A DNA stretch of 64,000 nt from Streptomyces mutabilis (GCF_014649815.1 NZ_BMTT01000005.1:124001-188000); one strand, 5' to 3'. Shown: positions 1 to 8,754, counted from the stretch's first letter. The notes: generated by a model from the sequence alone, not told the origin. Translations and numbers: made by a program.

Positions 1-97
1 CCGGCTCAACCGGCTCGTGGACCCGCAGGCCGTACCGGACTACCTGGCCGCCGAGGCGGCCACGGACGACACGGCCCGCGTACGGTCGGCGAAATGA
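1..97 (+). CDS. C-terminal end of an unidentified protein (partial)
   Basis: The frame entering from the left edge, with codons beginning at base 2, gives about 31 residues ending in ...ARVRSAK before a TGA at 95-97. The tail is alanine-rich and charged and shows no motif I recognise, so no function is offered. The start and nearly all of the gene lie outside the window. The reading frame is open over the whole visible part with typical Streptomyces third-position GC, which is the only support for calling it coding. Confidence 0.5.
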   Translation, partial: RLNRLVDPQAVPDYLAAEAATDDTARVRSAK

Positions 98-156
98 GGG
101 CGCGGCGGGTGCCGACGGGTGGTCCGCGTGCTCCGACCGGCCGAACGCGACGGTGA

Positions 157-564
<408 letters not shown>

Positions 565-581
565 CGAGCGGGGCCGAACCG

Positions 582-1511
582 TCAGTCACCCGGCCCCGGG
601 TCCGGCCGGACCGGCGTTCGGATGCCGGCCCGGGCCGCCTCCAGCTGGGCCGCGAAGGCGATGCCGAGGAAGAGCGCCACCGCCGTGAGGTTCGCCCACA
701 GCAGCAGTGCGATGAACGCGGTGAGCGGCCCGTACACGGCACCGAACGCGCCGCTGTGACCGACGTACAGCGCGAGCAGCCAGGTCGCCGACACCCACAG
801 CACCAGGTGGACCGCGGAACCGAAGGCCAGCCAGGTGTAGCCGGGCTGGTCACGGCGGGGCGACCAGCGCAGGATCACCGCCGAGGCGACCCAGGCCAGC
901 AGCAGCCCCGCCGGCACCTCCAGCGCGGTCCACCACCAGGGGGCGCCGGCGCGGTCGCCGGTGGAGCGGGCCACGGCGTCGCCCACGGCCTCACCCGCGA
1001 CGAGCACCAGGAATCCCAGTACCATCGGCAGGCCCGCGGAGAGCGCGAGCACCAGCGCCCTGCCGTACTTGCGGGGGAAGGGGCGGTCGCGCTCGATGCC
1101 GTAGATGCGGTTGGCGCCCCGCTCGATCTGGCCCATGGCCGAGGCGAGGTTCAGCAGGGCGAACGCCAGCCCCAGCCACAGCGCCAGCGTGCCCCAGGCG
1201 TCGCTCCCGGCGCTGCGCCGGGTGCCCTCGAACGCCTTCTCCACGACATCGGCACTGGCCCCCGGCACGATCCGGCCGAGAGTGAGCTCGACGACCCGGC
1301 CGACACCCTCGGTGCGGACCGACGTGGCGAGGCCGACGAGCACGACGGTGAACGGGACGAGCCCGAGCACCACCTGGAAGGCGAGGGCCCGAGCGTTGGT
1401 GAAGCCGTCCGCGTAACGGAAACGGGCGAAGGAGTCGGTCAGCAGCCGCAGGCCTCCGTAGTGGCGCAGGGCGGTCAGGGCTTCGTCGCCGGAGAGTTCT
1501 TCTCCCAGCAT
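582..1511 (-). CDS. YihY/BrkB-family membrane protein
   Basis: An integral inner-membrane protein of about 309 residues in the family once misnamed ribonuclease BN. Its molecular role is unsettled. After the start LGEELSGDEALTALRHYG the family hallmark DGFTNARALAFQVVLGLVPFTVVLVG is visible. Five further hydrophobic segments follow, with the conserved loop GANRIYGIERDRPFPRKYGRALVLALSAG. The C-terminal end is short and Pro/Arg rich. The frame stays open upstream to 1595, but those extra 28 residues are basic and low in complexity, so the ATG at 1511 is chosen. It is transcribed towards the Rpf-like gene, and the intervening GC-rich bases (about 575-625) can fold and may act as a shared terminator. 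Confidence 0.8.
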   Translation of the reverse strand: MLGEELSGDEALTALRHYGGLRLLTDSFARFRYADGFTNARALAFQVVLGLVPFTVVLVGLATSVRTEGVGRVVELTLGRIVPGASADVVEKAFEGTRRSAGSDAWGTLALWLGLAFALLNLASAMGQIERGANRIYGIERDRPFPRKYGRALVLALSAGLPMVLGFLVLVAGEAVGDAVARSTGDRAGAPWWWTALEVPAGLLLAWVASAVILRWSPRRDQPGYTWLAFGSAVHLVLWVSATWLLALYVGHSGAFGAVYGPLTAFIALLLWANLTAVALFLGIAFAAQLEAARAGIRTPVRPDPGPGD

Positions 1512-1867
1512 GTCCCGGGTCTGCGGGACGTGAACGGCGGTTCCCACGGTGTGGCTGCTCCTCGGCTCGCAACGGTCGGAGGCGCGGGCCTCCACCCACG
1601 CATATGCCCCGTGAACGAGCCGGACAGCACCGACCGGACGGCCGGCCGGGCCGATCGGGTGGCGGTGTGCCGACAGAGGGCGGCCTCACCGTGCCGGACC
1701 GTGAGCGGGGACCTGTGTTGACCGGGTAACCCGTGGGCGTGCACTTGCTCCGGTCGTCTCCGTCTCCCGTTTCCTCCGGGCGCCCGGTGGGCAGTCCCCT
1801 GGCGGGGGAGCCGAGGGGCGGTCCCGGACGTTCCGTACGCCGATACCTCCGGGGCCGCCCTCGCTAC
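1512..1867. other. Intergenic stretch without a recognisable gene
   Basis: About 356 bases between the start of the BrkB-type gene and the 3' end of the ABC ATPase gene, both on the minus strand. No frame shows a domain, a convincing ribosome site or balanced composition. The part next to 1511 should hold the BrkB promoter, but I could not pick out convincing -35/-10 boxes. Confidence 0.5.
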
Positions 1868-2698
1868 TCAGGAACGACGCCCCGAATAGGCGGACCAGCG
1901 GCCGTCCCGCCTGGCCACGGTGATGTCCCGGCCGAAGCACGCGGTCAGCAGGGAGTCGGTGAGGACGCCGTCCACGGGCCCGCGCGACAGGATCCGGCCC
2001 TCACGCAGGAGCAGCGCGTGACTGACGGCGGGGAACAGCTCCTCGAGATGGTGGGTCACCGTCACGGTGGCCAGCTGCGGGCGCCCCTCGGCCAACTGGT
2101 GCATGGCCTCGACCAGATCCTCGCGGGAGGGCAGGTCCAGTGCGTTGAAGGGCTCGTCCAGGAGCAGCAGCGCCGGGTCGGCCATCAGCGCCCTGGCGAT
2201 GAGGACGCGCGCCCGCTGTCCGCCCGAGCACACGCCGTACGGACGGTCGGCCAGTTCCTTGACCCCGCACTCGGTGAGCAGGTCGCGGGCACGCTGGCGG
2301 ACATCGTCGTCGTACGTCCGCCACAGGGGCTGCACGGTGCCGCTGTGCCCGGTGAGGACGACCGCGTGGGCGGTGAGGTCCTGCGGCACCCGCTGGGCGG
2401 AGTTGACATGACCGATGCGGGCCCGCAACTCACGGACGTCCACCCGGCCGAGCCGGCTGCCGAGGACCTCCACGGTCCCGGTCGTCGGGTGCATCAGCGC
2501 GCCGAGCAGCCGCAACAGGGTGGTCTTGCCCGCACCGTTGGCTCCCAGCAGGGCCCAGTGCTCTCCCGGATGGACCGTCCAGTCGACCGCGTCGAGGATG
2601 AGCTGGTCCGTGGTGTGGCGGCGGACGCCCACGTCCTCGAGCCGCAGGACGGCGGCCTCCTGCTTGCCCACCAGGGAGTTGGCTGTCTGCCCGGCCAT
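1868..2698 (-). CDS. ABC transporter ATP-binding protein (stand-alone)
   Basis: A 276-residue ABC ATPase that would hydrolyse ATP on the cytoplasmic face to drive a transporter. Walker A is GANGAGKTT (about residue 50), the Q-loop region is HVNSAQRVPQDL, the signature is CSGGQ rather than LSGGQ, Walker B is LLLLDEPFNALDL, and the switch His sits in VTVTHHLEEL. The start is the ATG at 2698, preceded at good spacing by GGAG in GAAGGAGCTC. The open frame extends upstream to 2752 without a ribosome site. No permease or binding-protein gene is adjacent, so the transported substrate cannot be inferred. The layout resembles ModF/YlmA-type orphan ATPases. Confidence 0.85.
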   Translation of the reverse strand: MAGQTANSLVGKQEAAVLRLEDVGVRRHTTDQLILDAVDWTVHPGEHWALLGANGAGKTTLLRLLGALMHPTTGTVEVLGSRLGRVDVRELRARIGHVNSAQRVPQDLTAHAVVLTGHSGTVQPLWRTYDDDVRQRARDLLTECGVKELADRPYGVCSGGQRARVLIARALMADPALLLLDEPFNALDLPSREDLVEAMHQLAEGRPQLATVTVTHHLEELFPAVSHALLLREGRILSRGPVDGVLTDSLLTACFGRDITVARRDGRWSAYSGRRS

Positions 2699-2725
2699 AG
2701 CGGAGCTCCTTCGCGCGGCACGCCG

Positions 2726-2744
2726 ATCGTTCACGCCGAACGAT
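2726..2744. promoter_or_regulatory. Perfect inverted repeat upstream of the ABC ATPase gene
   Basis: Arms ATCGTTC and GAACGAT are exact reverse complements separated by acgcc. The repeat ends 28 bases upstream of the ATPase start codon. The size and position suit a repressor operator, but no regulator gene is adjacent, so its user is unknown. Confidence 0.4.
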
Positions 2745-2815
2745 AGATGCATCCGCCATGCGCCTGCCGGGCCGTCCGGCTGCTGGACGGCCCGGCCCCG
2801 GTCCTCGGCAGACGG

Positions 2816-3604
2816 TCAGACGCCCGCCACCGACTGCACCCACGAGCGGTAGGCCGTTACGTTCGTGTACGCCGTGGTGGTCTGGCGGTCGCTGGTGGAG
2901 GCGACTCCGACCTGGACGCCGCCGGCCGTCATCGGGCCGCCGGAGTCGCCGCCCGCGGTGATGCCGTCGCCGGGGCGGGCGCAGATGGCCTGTCCGTAGT
3001 AGGCGTCGTAGCACCCTCGGGTCACCGTCAGGTTGGCGATCTTCAGGTAGCGGGACTGGCAGTTGATCTCGGAGCCGCACCGGGACGTGGCGCCCCAGCC
3101 GTAGACCTGCACGGCCTGGCCGACCCGCACCGTGCCGGGCTGCCCGAGCCGCGCGTAGGTGGCGGAGACGGAGCGGTCGAGGCGTACCAGCGCGAGGTCC
3201 GCCGAGGAGTGGGTGACGGTCTGGACGCCGTTCGCCACGGTGCCGCCGGAGCTCTGGTCGAGGCTGCCGATGCGGAAGGAGAGCCCTCCGCCGCTCACAC
3301 AGTGCTTGGCGGTGAGTATCCAGGTGGGGGAGATGATGGTCGAGCTGCAGGTTTGGGCGCCGTTGGAGAACAACCGGGCCGCCCAGGGGGCGTTCTGCGC
3401 GTAGCCGCCGCCGATGATCGGCTGGGGGCCGCCGTCACCGGGCTTGGGTTCGGCCGCGGAGGCGTTCGGGACGAGTACGACGGCGGACAGCAGCGCGGCC
3501 ATGAGCGCGGCCAGCAGGGCGGGGACGAGTCTGGTGATGCGCAAGGCTCCTCGATTCCGACGACACGCGTGGGGCCGCGTGTGGTGGGTGGGGGCGCTCA
3601 GCAT
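2816..3604 (-). CDS. Secreted S1-family serine protease (trypsin-like fold)
   Basis: An exported chymotrypsin-fold protease. Numbering from the longest start, the N-terminus has a basic region, a long hydrophobic helix (about 26-46) and a NASA-AEP cleavage site. A short propeptide precedes IIGGG, the usual mature N-terminus. The triad is clear: His101 in TAKHC, Asp136 in ADLALVRL and Ser221 in GGDSGGP. Several cysteines could pair. The residue six before the catalytic Ser is Ile, within GDGITAGGD, instead of the Asp that gives trypsin its Lys/Arg preference, so the substrate preference should not be assumed. The exact start is unclear: a TTG preceded by GAGGAG sits very close to that site near 3544. 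It is monocistronic between the ABC ATPase and the TauE permease. Confidence 0.85.
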   Translation of the reverse strand: MLSAPTHHTRPHACRRNRGALRITRLVPALLAALMAALLSAVVLVPNASAAEPKPGDGGPQPIIGGGYAQNAPWAARLFSNGAQTCSSTIISPTWILTAKHCVSGGGLSFRIGSLDQSSGGTVANGVQTVTHSSADLALVRLDRSVSATYARLGQPGTVRVGQAVQVYGWGATSRCGSEINCQSRYLKIANLTVTRGCYDAYYGQAICARPGDGITAGGDSGGPMTAGGVQVGVASTSDRQTTTAYTNVTAYRSWVQSVAGV

Positions 3605-3685
3605 CTCGGGCGCGGATCGCGGGCCGCCAATCCCGGTTTTCCATAACGCGCCGTTATGGGCGGGAGGGCCAGGCCGGACGGCGGC

Positions 3686-4453
3686 TCAGCGCAGCAACAA
3701 CTGCACGAGGGCCACGGTGCCGACCGTCACGACGAGTATCCGCAGGACCAGGGGGCTGAAGCGGCGGCCCACCTTCGCCCCGGCGTATCCACCGAGGCCC
3801 GAGCCCGTCGCGAGGAGTCCGACCGCCGTCCAGTCGAAGTCCGCGGCGAAGAGGAAGAAGAGCGCGGCGACGGTGTTGACGACGGCGGAGAGGACGTTCT
3901 TGACGCCGTTGAGGCGCTGCAGGGGCTCGTCGAGCAGCATGCCCATCAGGGACAGGTAGATGATCCCCTGCGCGGCCGTGAAGTAGCCGCCGTAAACGCT
4001 CGCCAGCGTCAGGCCGGTGAGCAGGAGGGGGCCGCCGTCCCGGCGCGGCGAGGCGCCGGTGCGTTCGCGGCGGCGCTGCACCCACCTGCCGATCTGCGGC
4101 TGGAGTGCCACCAGCACCAGGGCGAGGCTCACCAGCACCGGCACGATCGTCTCGAACGCGTCCGCCGGCAGCGCGAGCAGCAGCGTGGCGCCGGCCAGGC
4201 CGCCGAGCAGCGCGCCGGCGCTCAGTTTCAGCACGCGCCGGCGCTGGCCGCTCAACTCCTCGCGGTAGCCGATGGCCCCGCTGATGGAGCCGGGGATGAG
4301 GCCGAGGGCGTTGGACACCGTCGCGGTGACGGGGGACAGTCCCGTGGCCAGCAGCACGGGGAAGGTGATGAGGGTCCCGGAGCCGACGACGCTGTTGATG
4401 GCGCCTGCTCCCACCCCCGCCGCGAACACCGCGGCCATGGCCTCCGGTGTCAC
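3686..4453 (-). CDS. TauE/SafE-family permease
   Basis: A 255-residue polytopic membrane protein of the TauE/SafE group, whose members export sulfite, sulfoacetate or related anions. The opening AMAAVFAAGVGAGAINSVVGSGTLITFPVLL matches the N-terminal half-repeat, with its Gly-rich loop followed by a phenylalanine-proline helix. The second half repeats the pattern (LTGLTLASVYGGYFTAAQGIIYLSL, then the LQRLNGVKNVLSAVVN motif). About eight hydrophobic helices can be counted. The gene is transcribed away from the conservon, and the two share a roughly 320-base divergent region. The substrate cannot be read from the sequence. The LQRLNGVKN signature is common to the sulfite-exporter-annotated members. 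Confidence 0.85.
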   Translation of the reverse strand: MTPEAMAAVFAAGVGAGAINSVVGSGTLITFPVLLATGLSPVTATVSNALGLIPGSISGAIGYREELSGQRRRVLKLSAGALLGGLAGATLLLALPADAFETIVPVLVSLALVLVALQPQIGRWVQRRRERTGASPRRDGGPLLLTGLTLASVYGGYFTAAQGIIYLSLMGMLLDEPLQRLNGVKNVLSAVVNTVAALFFLFAADFDWTAVGLLATGSGLGGYAGAKVGRRFSPLVLRILVVTVGTVALVQLLLR

Positions 4454-4603
4454 GCCGTGCCGTCCCGTGCCGGCTCCGCGCGCGGCCGGAAGGTGTCTTG
4501 GGCATCTTTCACGGGGCCGACTGTACCCACCGCCGAAGTGACGGGAAGTGCCGGTTCCAACCGGTCCTGGATGAACACTTCTTGACGTAAATTCACCTGA
4601 TCA

Positions 4604-4624
4604 CGCGGTGATACGATCACCGCG
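4604..4624. promoter_or_regulatory. Perfect 9-bp inverted repeat between tauE-like gene and conservon
   Basis: Arms CGCGGTGAT and ATCACCGCG are separated by acg, and three Ts follow. It lies in the divergent region, 147 bases before cvnA. It could be an operator for either gene. The short loop and weak T tract make a strong terminator less likely. Confidence 0.4.
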
Positions 4625-4770
4625 TTTGCGGAGCGGGCGGATGGGTGAAAGACGGCATCCCCGACCTCAGGGACAGCCCGGGCAGCACCCCCGGTGCCGG
4701 GCGGTCCACCGGACCGCCCGCGTGGACGGGAACTCAGCGAACCGGCCTTCAGTCGCCTGAAGAGAGTCTT

Positions 4771-5946
4771 ATGACGGAATACACAGGGAACCCATTGCTC
4801 TGGGCCCTTCTCGTCGCCCTCGTCGTCGCCGCCGTGCTCATCGGCCGGCAGCGCGGGGCGGCACGAGCTCTGCGGCAGGAGGTCCAAGGGCTCAAGCAGC
4901 ACTACACGGAGCTGGAGAACGACTACGGCAGGTCCGTGCGGGCGGCCCAGGAGCGGGCCGAGGACGAGACCAAGACCGTGCTCAAGTCGGCCATGCGGAC
5001 CCTCCAGGGCCTCGCCGCCGAGCAGCAGCTGGTCCTCTCCCGGCTGCAGAGCAAGTACGGCGACTCGGCCCTGCTCCAAGACCTGCTGGAGATCGACCAC
5101 ACCAACTCGCAGTTCGGCCGGCGCGCCCAGTCCATCGCGGTGCTGTGCGACGGCTGGCTGGGCGGTCGTCGCGACACCGCCTCGGTGTACGACGTGGTGC
5201 GCAGCGCCCAGGGCCGGGTCCGGCACTTCCGCCGGGTGGAGATCCTCTCCCAGGTCGACTTCGGCATCACCAGCCGGGCCGTCGAACCCGTCGCCCTGGC
5301 CCTCGCCGAGCTGCTCGACAACGCCACCAGCTACTCCAGCCCGGACACCGTCGTCGAGATCAACATCCGGACGGTGCCCAAGGGCATCTGCGTCGTCGTC
5401 GACGACGCCGGTGTCGGCATGAGCGACGAGGAGCGCGCCCGCGCCGACAAGCTCCTCGCCACCGAGCGCGCCTCGGGCGTGGCCGGGCTCGGGAACCCGC
5501 CGCAGTTCGGCTTCGCGGTCATCGGCCTGCTGTGCGAGCGCTTCGGCTTCGAGGTGTCGGTGGACTCCTCCTCTCCCTACGGAGGTGTACGGGCAGTGGT
5601 CCTGCTCCCGCACGACCTGCTCACCGCCATGCCGGAGAAGAAGGCGCCCGCCCCCGCCGCCGGCCGGAGCACCGCCCGCCCGGGTCTCGAAGGCGGACCG
5701 GAGGCCGCGCTCGCCCCCTCCGAGACCAGCGACGGACTGCCCCGGCGGCGCCGCAAGCGCCCGATGGCCATCGTGCCCGGCAGTGGTTCCACCCCGCGCC
5801 CCGCCGGCCGCTCCGACGCCGAGCAGGCGCAGGTCATGGCCGCCTTCCAACGGGGCACGCAGACCGGCCGCGTCACCCGGCCCGGAGACGCCGACCGGAC
5901 CCGCAGAACACCCGGTGCAAGCAGAGAAGGACATGAGGACTCGTGA
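4771..5946 (+). CDS. cvnA: Conservon sensor-like histidine kinase CvnA
   Basis: This is the first gene of a conservon, the actinomycete membrane signalling module likened to a G-protein-coupled system. The 391-residue protein has one N-terminal membrane helix (LLWALLVALVVAAVLIG), a coiled linker and a GHKL ATP-binding domain. That domain has an N box in LALAELLDNATSYS, a G1 box in VVVDDAGVGMS and a G2-like GLGNPPQFGFAVIGLL. No HisKA dimerisation/phosphoacceptor box is visible and no large extracellular nitrate/sulfite-sensing domain is present, so it belongs to the short CvnA class. The ATG at 4771 follows GAAGAGAG. The Pro/Arg-rich C-terminal tail is typically disordered. Its stop overlaps the GTG of cvnB by 4 bases, which indicates translational coupling. 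Confidence 0.9.
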   Translation: MTEYTGNPLLWALLVALVVAAVLIGRQRGAARALRQEVQGLKQHYTELENDYGRSVRAAQERAEDETKTVLKSAMRTLQGLAAEQQLVLSRLQSKYGDSALLQDLLEIDHTNSQFGRRAQSIAVLCDGWLGGRRDTASVYDVVRSAQGRVRHFRRVEILSQVDFGITSRAVEPVALALAELLDNATSYSSPDTVVEINIRTVPKGICVVVDDAGVGMSDEERARADKLLATERASGVAGLGNPPQFGFAVIGLLCERFGFEVSVDSSSPYGGVRAVVLLPHDLLTAMPEKKAPAPAAGRSTARPGLEGGPEAALAPSETSDGLPRRRRKRPMAIVPGSGSTPRPAGRSDAEQAQVMAAFQRGTQTGRVTRPGDADRTRRTPGASREGHEDS

Positions 5947-6344
5947 ACGACGACCTGTCATGGATGCTCGACAGCGCCCTGGAGATTCCCGGGGCCCTGC
6001 ACGCGGTCCTGATATCGGCCGACGGCCTGCTTATGGCCCGTACGCAGGACTTCGACAAGGACGACGCCGACCGGGTGGCCGCCGCGATGAGCGGCGTGCA
6101 GTCGCTCAGCCGGACGCTCGCCTTCTTCTGTGAGGACCCCAGCCAGGCCTGGCGGCAGACCCTGGTCGAGTTCGACGGCGGCTGGGTGTTCCTGATCTCC
6201 GCCGGCGAGGGCGCCTACCTCGGCGTCTCCGCATCCCCGGACGTCGACATGGCCGACATCACCTTCCGGATGCAGCAACTCGTCGCCCAGCTGGGCAAGC
6301 GGTTGACGACACCGCCGCGCGAGAACCTCGGTTCCCGCTCATGA
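5943..6344 (+). CDS. cvnB: Conservon roadblock/LC7 protein CvnB
   Basis: A 133-residue roadblock/LC7-domain protein, the family that acts as GTPase-activating or scaffold partner of small GTPases (MglB-like). The fold is recognisable from DLSWMLDSALEIPGALHAVLISADGLLMARTQ, the helix SGVQSLSRTLAFF and the closing beta strands WVFLISAGEGAYLGVSASPDVDMADITFRM. The GTG start overlaps the cvnA stop, and its TGA overlaps the ATG of cvnC by 4 bases. In characterised conservons CvnB and CvnD interact, so the tight coupling here fits co-synthesis of one complex at the membrane. Confidence 0.92.
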   Translation: MNDDLSWMLDSALEIPGALHAVLISADGLLMARTQDFDKDDADRVAAAMSGVQSLSRTLAFFCEDPSQAWRQTLVEFDGGWVFLISAGEGAYLGVSASPDVDMADITFRMQQLVAQLGKRLTTPPRENLGSRS

Positions 6345-6718
6345 CCGGCCACGACGGCTGGGAGCCCGAAGCCCCCGAATTAGTGCGGCCGTACGTCATC
6401 ACCAAGGGCCGCGGCCTGCCCGACGAGGAGCACCTCTCCCTCATCACCCTCGTCACGGCCGCCGAGGGGGACCCTCAGCGGCCCCGGAGGCTCTCCCCCG
6501 AGGAGCAGAGCCTGCTGGACCTGTGCTCCGCCGGCTACCTGTCGGTCGCCGAGATCGCCGGGCACACCCACTTCCCGCTGGGCGTGGTACGCATCCTGCT
6601 GGCCTCCCTCATGGAGGGCGGCCACCTCATGACCCGTCCGCCGGTGGCCCGTGCCCGCCTGGCCGACAAGGAGATCCTGGAGGAGGTGCTCAATGGGCTC
6701 CGCGCCAAGTTTGGGTGA
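6341..6718 (+). CDS. cvnC: Conservon DUF742 protein CvnC, with a TTA codon
   Basis: A 125-residue DUF742 protein, the third conservon component. It has the conserved RPYVITKGR motif near the N-terminus and a winged-helix-like C-terminal half (EEQSLLDLCSAGYLSVAEIAGHTHFPLGVVRILLASL). Leu14 is encoded by TTA (6380-6382). In Streptomyces this codon is read only by the developmentally regulated bldA tRNA, so translation of this subunit, and through coupling perhaps of the downstream gene, may be limited to late growth. The ATG overlaps the cvnB stop. The C-terminal coding bases contain AGGAGG, which serves as the ribosome site for cvnD. Confidence 0.92.
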   Translation: MTGHDGWEPEAPELVRPYVITKGRGLPDEEHLSLITLVTAAEGDPQRPRRLSPEEQSLLDLCSAGYLSVAEIAGHTHFPLGVVRILLASLMEGGHLMTRPPVARARLADKEILEEVLNGLRAKFG

Positions 6719-7286
6719 GCGGGACTACGTACGCGGCGGGGCGACCCAGACCGCGGTGAAGATCCTCGTCGTCGGCCACTTCGCGGTGGGCAAGACCACC
6801 CTCATCGGCTCCATCTCAGAGATCGAGCCGCTGTCCACCGAGGAGACGATGACGCAGGCCGCCGAGTCGGTCGACGACCTCAAGGGGGTCCAGGGCAAGA
6901 CCACGACCACGGTAGCCATGGACTTCGGGCGCCTGACCATCAGCGACCGCGTCGTGCTCTACCTGTTCGGCACCCCCGGGCAGCAGCGCTTCGTGCAGAT
7001 GTGGGAGGACATGGCGCGCGGCGCGCTCGGCGCCCTGGTGCTCGTCGACCCCGAGCGGCTGGCCGACTCCTTCCCGGTCATCGACCTCATCGAGCACTAC
7101 GGCCTCGACTACGCCATCGCCGTCAACCACTTCGACGGCGTGCCCCTGCGCGACGAGCGGGCGCTGCGCGAGGCACTGGACCTGCTCGACGACACCCCCG
7201 TCGTCACCTGCGACGCCCGCGACGAGAAGTCCTCGGCCGCCGCACTGACCACACTCGTCCGCTACTTGCTGGACCGCACCCGCTAG
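6693..7286 (+). CDS. cvnD: Conservon small GTPase CvnD
   Basis: A 197-residue Ras/MglA-like GTP-binding protein that closes the signalling core of the conservon. Walker A is GHFAVGKTTLIGS, the switch region holds KTTTTVAMDFGRL, the G3 box is FGTPGQQRF in place of DxxG, and the base-recognition region is VNHFDG instead of NKxD. These variations are normal for this family. The ATG at 6693 lies 6 bases after AGGAGG and inside the 3' end of cvnC, a 26-base overlap. Longer in-frame starts exist but would extend further into cvnC. The ORF ends 15 bases before the P450 gene. Confidence 0.92.
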   Translation: MGSAPSLGERDYVRGGATQTAVKILVVGHFAVGKTTLIGSISEIEPLSTEETMTQAAESVDDLKGVQGKTTTTVAMDFGRLTISDRVVLYLFGTPGQQRFVQMWEDMARGALGALVLVDPERLADSFPVIDLIEHYGLDYAIAVNHFDGVPLRDERALREALDLLDDTPVVTCDARDEKSSAAALTTLVRYLLDRTR

Positions 7287-7301
7287 GAGCTGGGAGCAGA
7301 C

Positions 7302-8651
7302 ATGAACGCCCACGACACCGCTCCGGTGCCACCGCCCGGGTGCCCGGCCCACGGCTCCGGCGCCAGAGTCCCCCTGCACGGACCGGAGTTCGCGGCCGAC
7401 CCGCAGGCCTATTACGAGTACCTGCGCCACTACGGGGCCGCAGCGCCCGTCGAACTGGCCCCGGGGGTCGAGGCGACGCTGGTCACCGACTATGCGGCGG
7501 CGCTCCAGCTGCTGCAGGACTCCGGCTCCTTCCGCAAGGACGCGCGGCGCTGGCGGGCCTTCAACGAGGGCAAGGTCGGCCCGGACAGCCCGGTGGCTCC
7601 GCTGCTCGCCTACCGGCCCAACTGCATGTTCGCCGACGGCGCCGACCACATCAGGCTGCGGCAGGCGGTCACGGACAGCATGGCGCGCGTCGACACCCGC
7701 CGACTGAGCCGCAGCACCGAGCAGATCTCCGGCTACCTCATCTCGCAGTTCGGCTTCCGCGGCTCCGCCGACCTGCTCGGCGACTACGCCAAGCAGCTTC
7801 CGCTGTTCGTGTTCAACGAACTCTTCGGCTGCCCCGCCGACATCGGTGACCGGGTGCTGTTCGGTATCTCCGGGATGTTCGACGGCGTCAACGCCGAGAA
7901 GGCCACCGCGGTGCTGTTCCAGGCGGTGGGCGAACTGGTCGCGCTCAAGCGGGACAAGCCCGGCGAGGACGTCACCTCCTGGCTGATGCGGCACGAGGCG
8001 CGGCTCAGCGACGAGGAGATGGTCCACCAGCTCGCGCTGTTGCTCGGCGCGGGCGCCGAACCGCTGCGCAACCTCATCGGCAACACCCTGCACCGGCTCC
8101 TCACCCACGAGCGGTACGCGCGCGAGGGCGGCCTGATCGACGAGGCCCTCGACGACACGCTGTGGGAGAACCCGCCCATGTCGAACTACGCGCCGCACTA
8201 CCCGGCCGCCGACACGGAGCTCGCCGGGCACCACCTTCAGGCAGGGGACCTGGTCCTGGTCAGCTTCGCGGCGGCCAACACCGGCCCCGCCCTCAGGGCC
8301 TCGCGCCAGGCCGGCAGCAACCGCGCCCACCTGGCCTGGAGCGCGGGCCCGCACGCCTGCCCGTCGAAGGAACCGGCCCGTCACATCACCGTGACCGCCA
8401 TCGAGCACCTGTTCAACGAGCTGCCCGACGTCGAACTCGCCGTCCCGGAGGACAGCCTGACGTGGCGTCCGGGACCGTTCAACCGCGCCCTCGCCACACT
8501 CCCGGCCCGCTTCACCCCGGTGCGCTCCGGGCGGCGTGGCGACCCGCAGCCGGGCACCGTGACCGCCGAGCGGGAGACGGCTGCGAGCCCCGCCCGCCCG
8601 GCCGAACGCGGAGGCATGTGGAGCCAGTTCCTCAACTGGCTCACACGGTGA
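7302..8651 (+). CDS. cvnE: Conservon-associated CYP157-type cytochrome P450
   Basis: A 449-residue P450-fold protein and fifth member of the operon (rarE in the S. griseus rarABCDE conservon). The haem-thiolate Cys353 is kept in WSAGPHACPSKEPA, although the usual FGxGxHxC context is altered. The I-helix reads LLGAGAEPLRN and lacks the paired Thr. The K-helix, normally ExxR, reads DDTLW (284-288), so both invariant residues are gone. This matches the CYP157 family, which is known for losing ExxR. A C-terminal extension ends with an amphipathic GGMWSQFLNWLTR that could contact the membrane. Whether it oxidises a substrate or only senses is unknown. GGAG in the upstream GAGCTGGGAGCA is the ribosome site. 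Confidence 0.9.
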   Translation: MNAHDTAPVPPPGCPAHGSGARVPLHGPEFAADPQAYYEYLRHYGAAAPVELAPGVEATLVTDYAAALQLLQDSGSFRKDARRWRAFNEGKVGPDSPVAPLLAYRPNCMFADGADHIRLRQAVTDSMARVDTRRLSRSTEQISGYLISQFGFRGSADLLGDYAKQLPLFVFNELFGCPADIGDRVLFGISGMFDGVNAEKATAVLFQAVGELVALKRDKPGEDVTSWLMRHEARLSDEEMVHQLALLLGAGAEPLRNLIGNTLHRLLTHERYAREGGLIDEALDDTLWENPPMSNYAPHYPAADTELAGHHLQAGDLVLVSFAAANTGPALRASRQAGSNRAHLAWSAGPHACPSKEPARHITVTAIEHLFNELPDVELAVPEDSLTWRPGPFNRALATLPARFTPVRSGRRGDPQPGTVTAERETAASPARPAERGGMWSQFLNWLTR

Positions 8652-8708
8652 CCTGCGCAACACCCGTCCAACCAGCCACTTCCGCATGAAGGTTCAACGG
8701 CACGGGTA

Positions 8709-8737
8709 GTGAGCAACGCGGCTTTCAAGTTGCTCAC
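8709..8737 (+). promoter_or_regulatory. Hairpin 1: 9-bp inverted repeat before the prenyltransferase leader
   Basis: Arms GTGAGCAAC (8709-8717) and GTTGCTCAC (8729-8737) are exact complements around an 11-nt loop, 5 bases upstream of the AAAAGGAGG ribosome site. It may terminate conservon read-through, form the first stem of an mRNA leader, or be a repressor operator. Confidence 0.55.
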
Positions 8738-8754
8738 GATCAAAAGGAGGTTTC

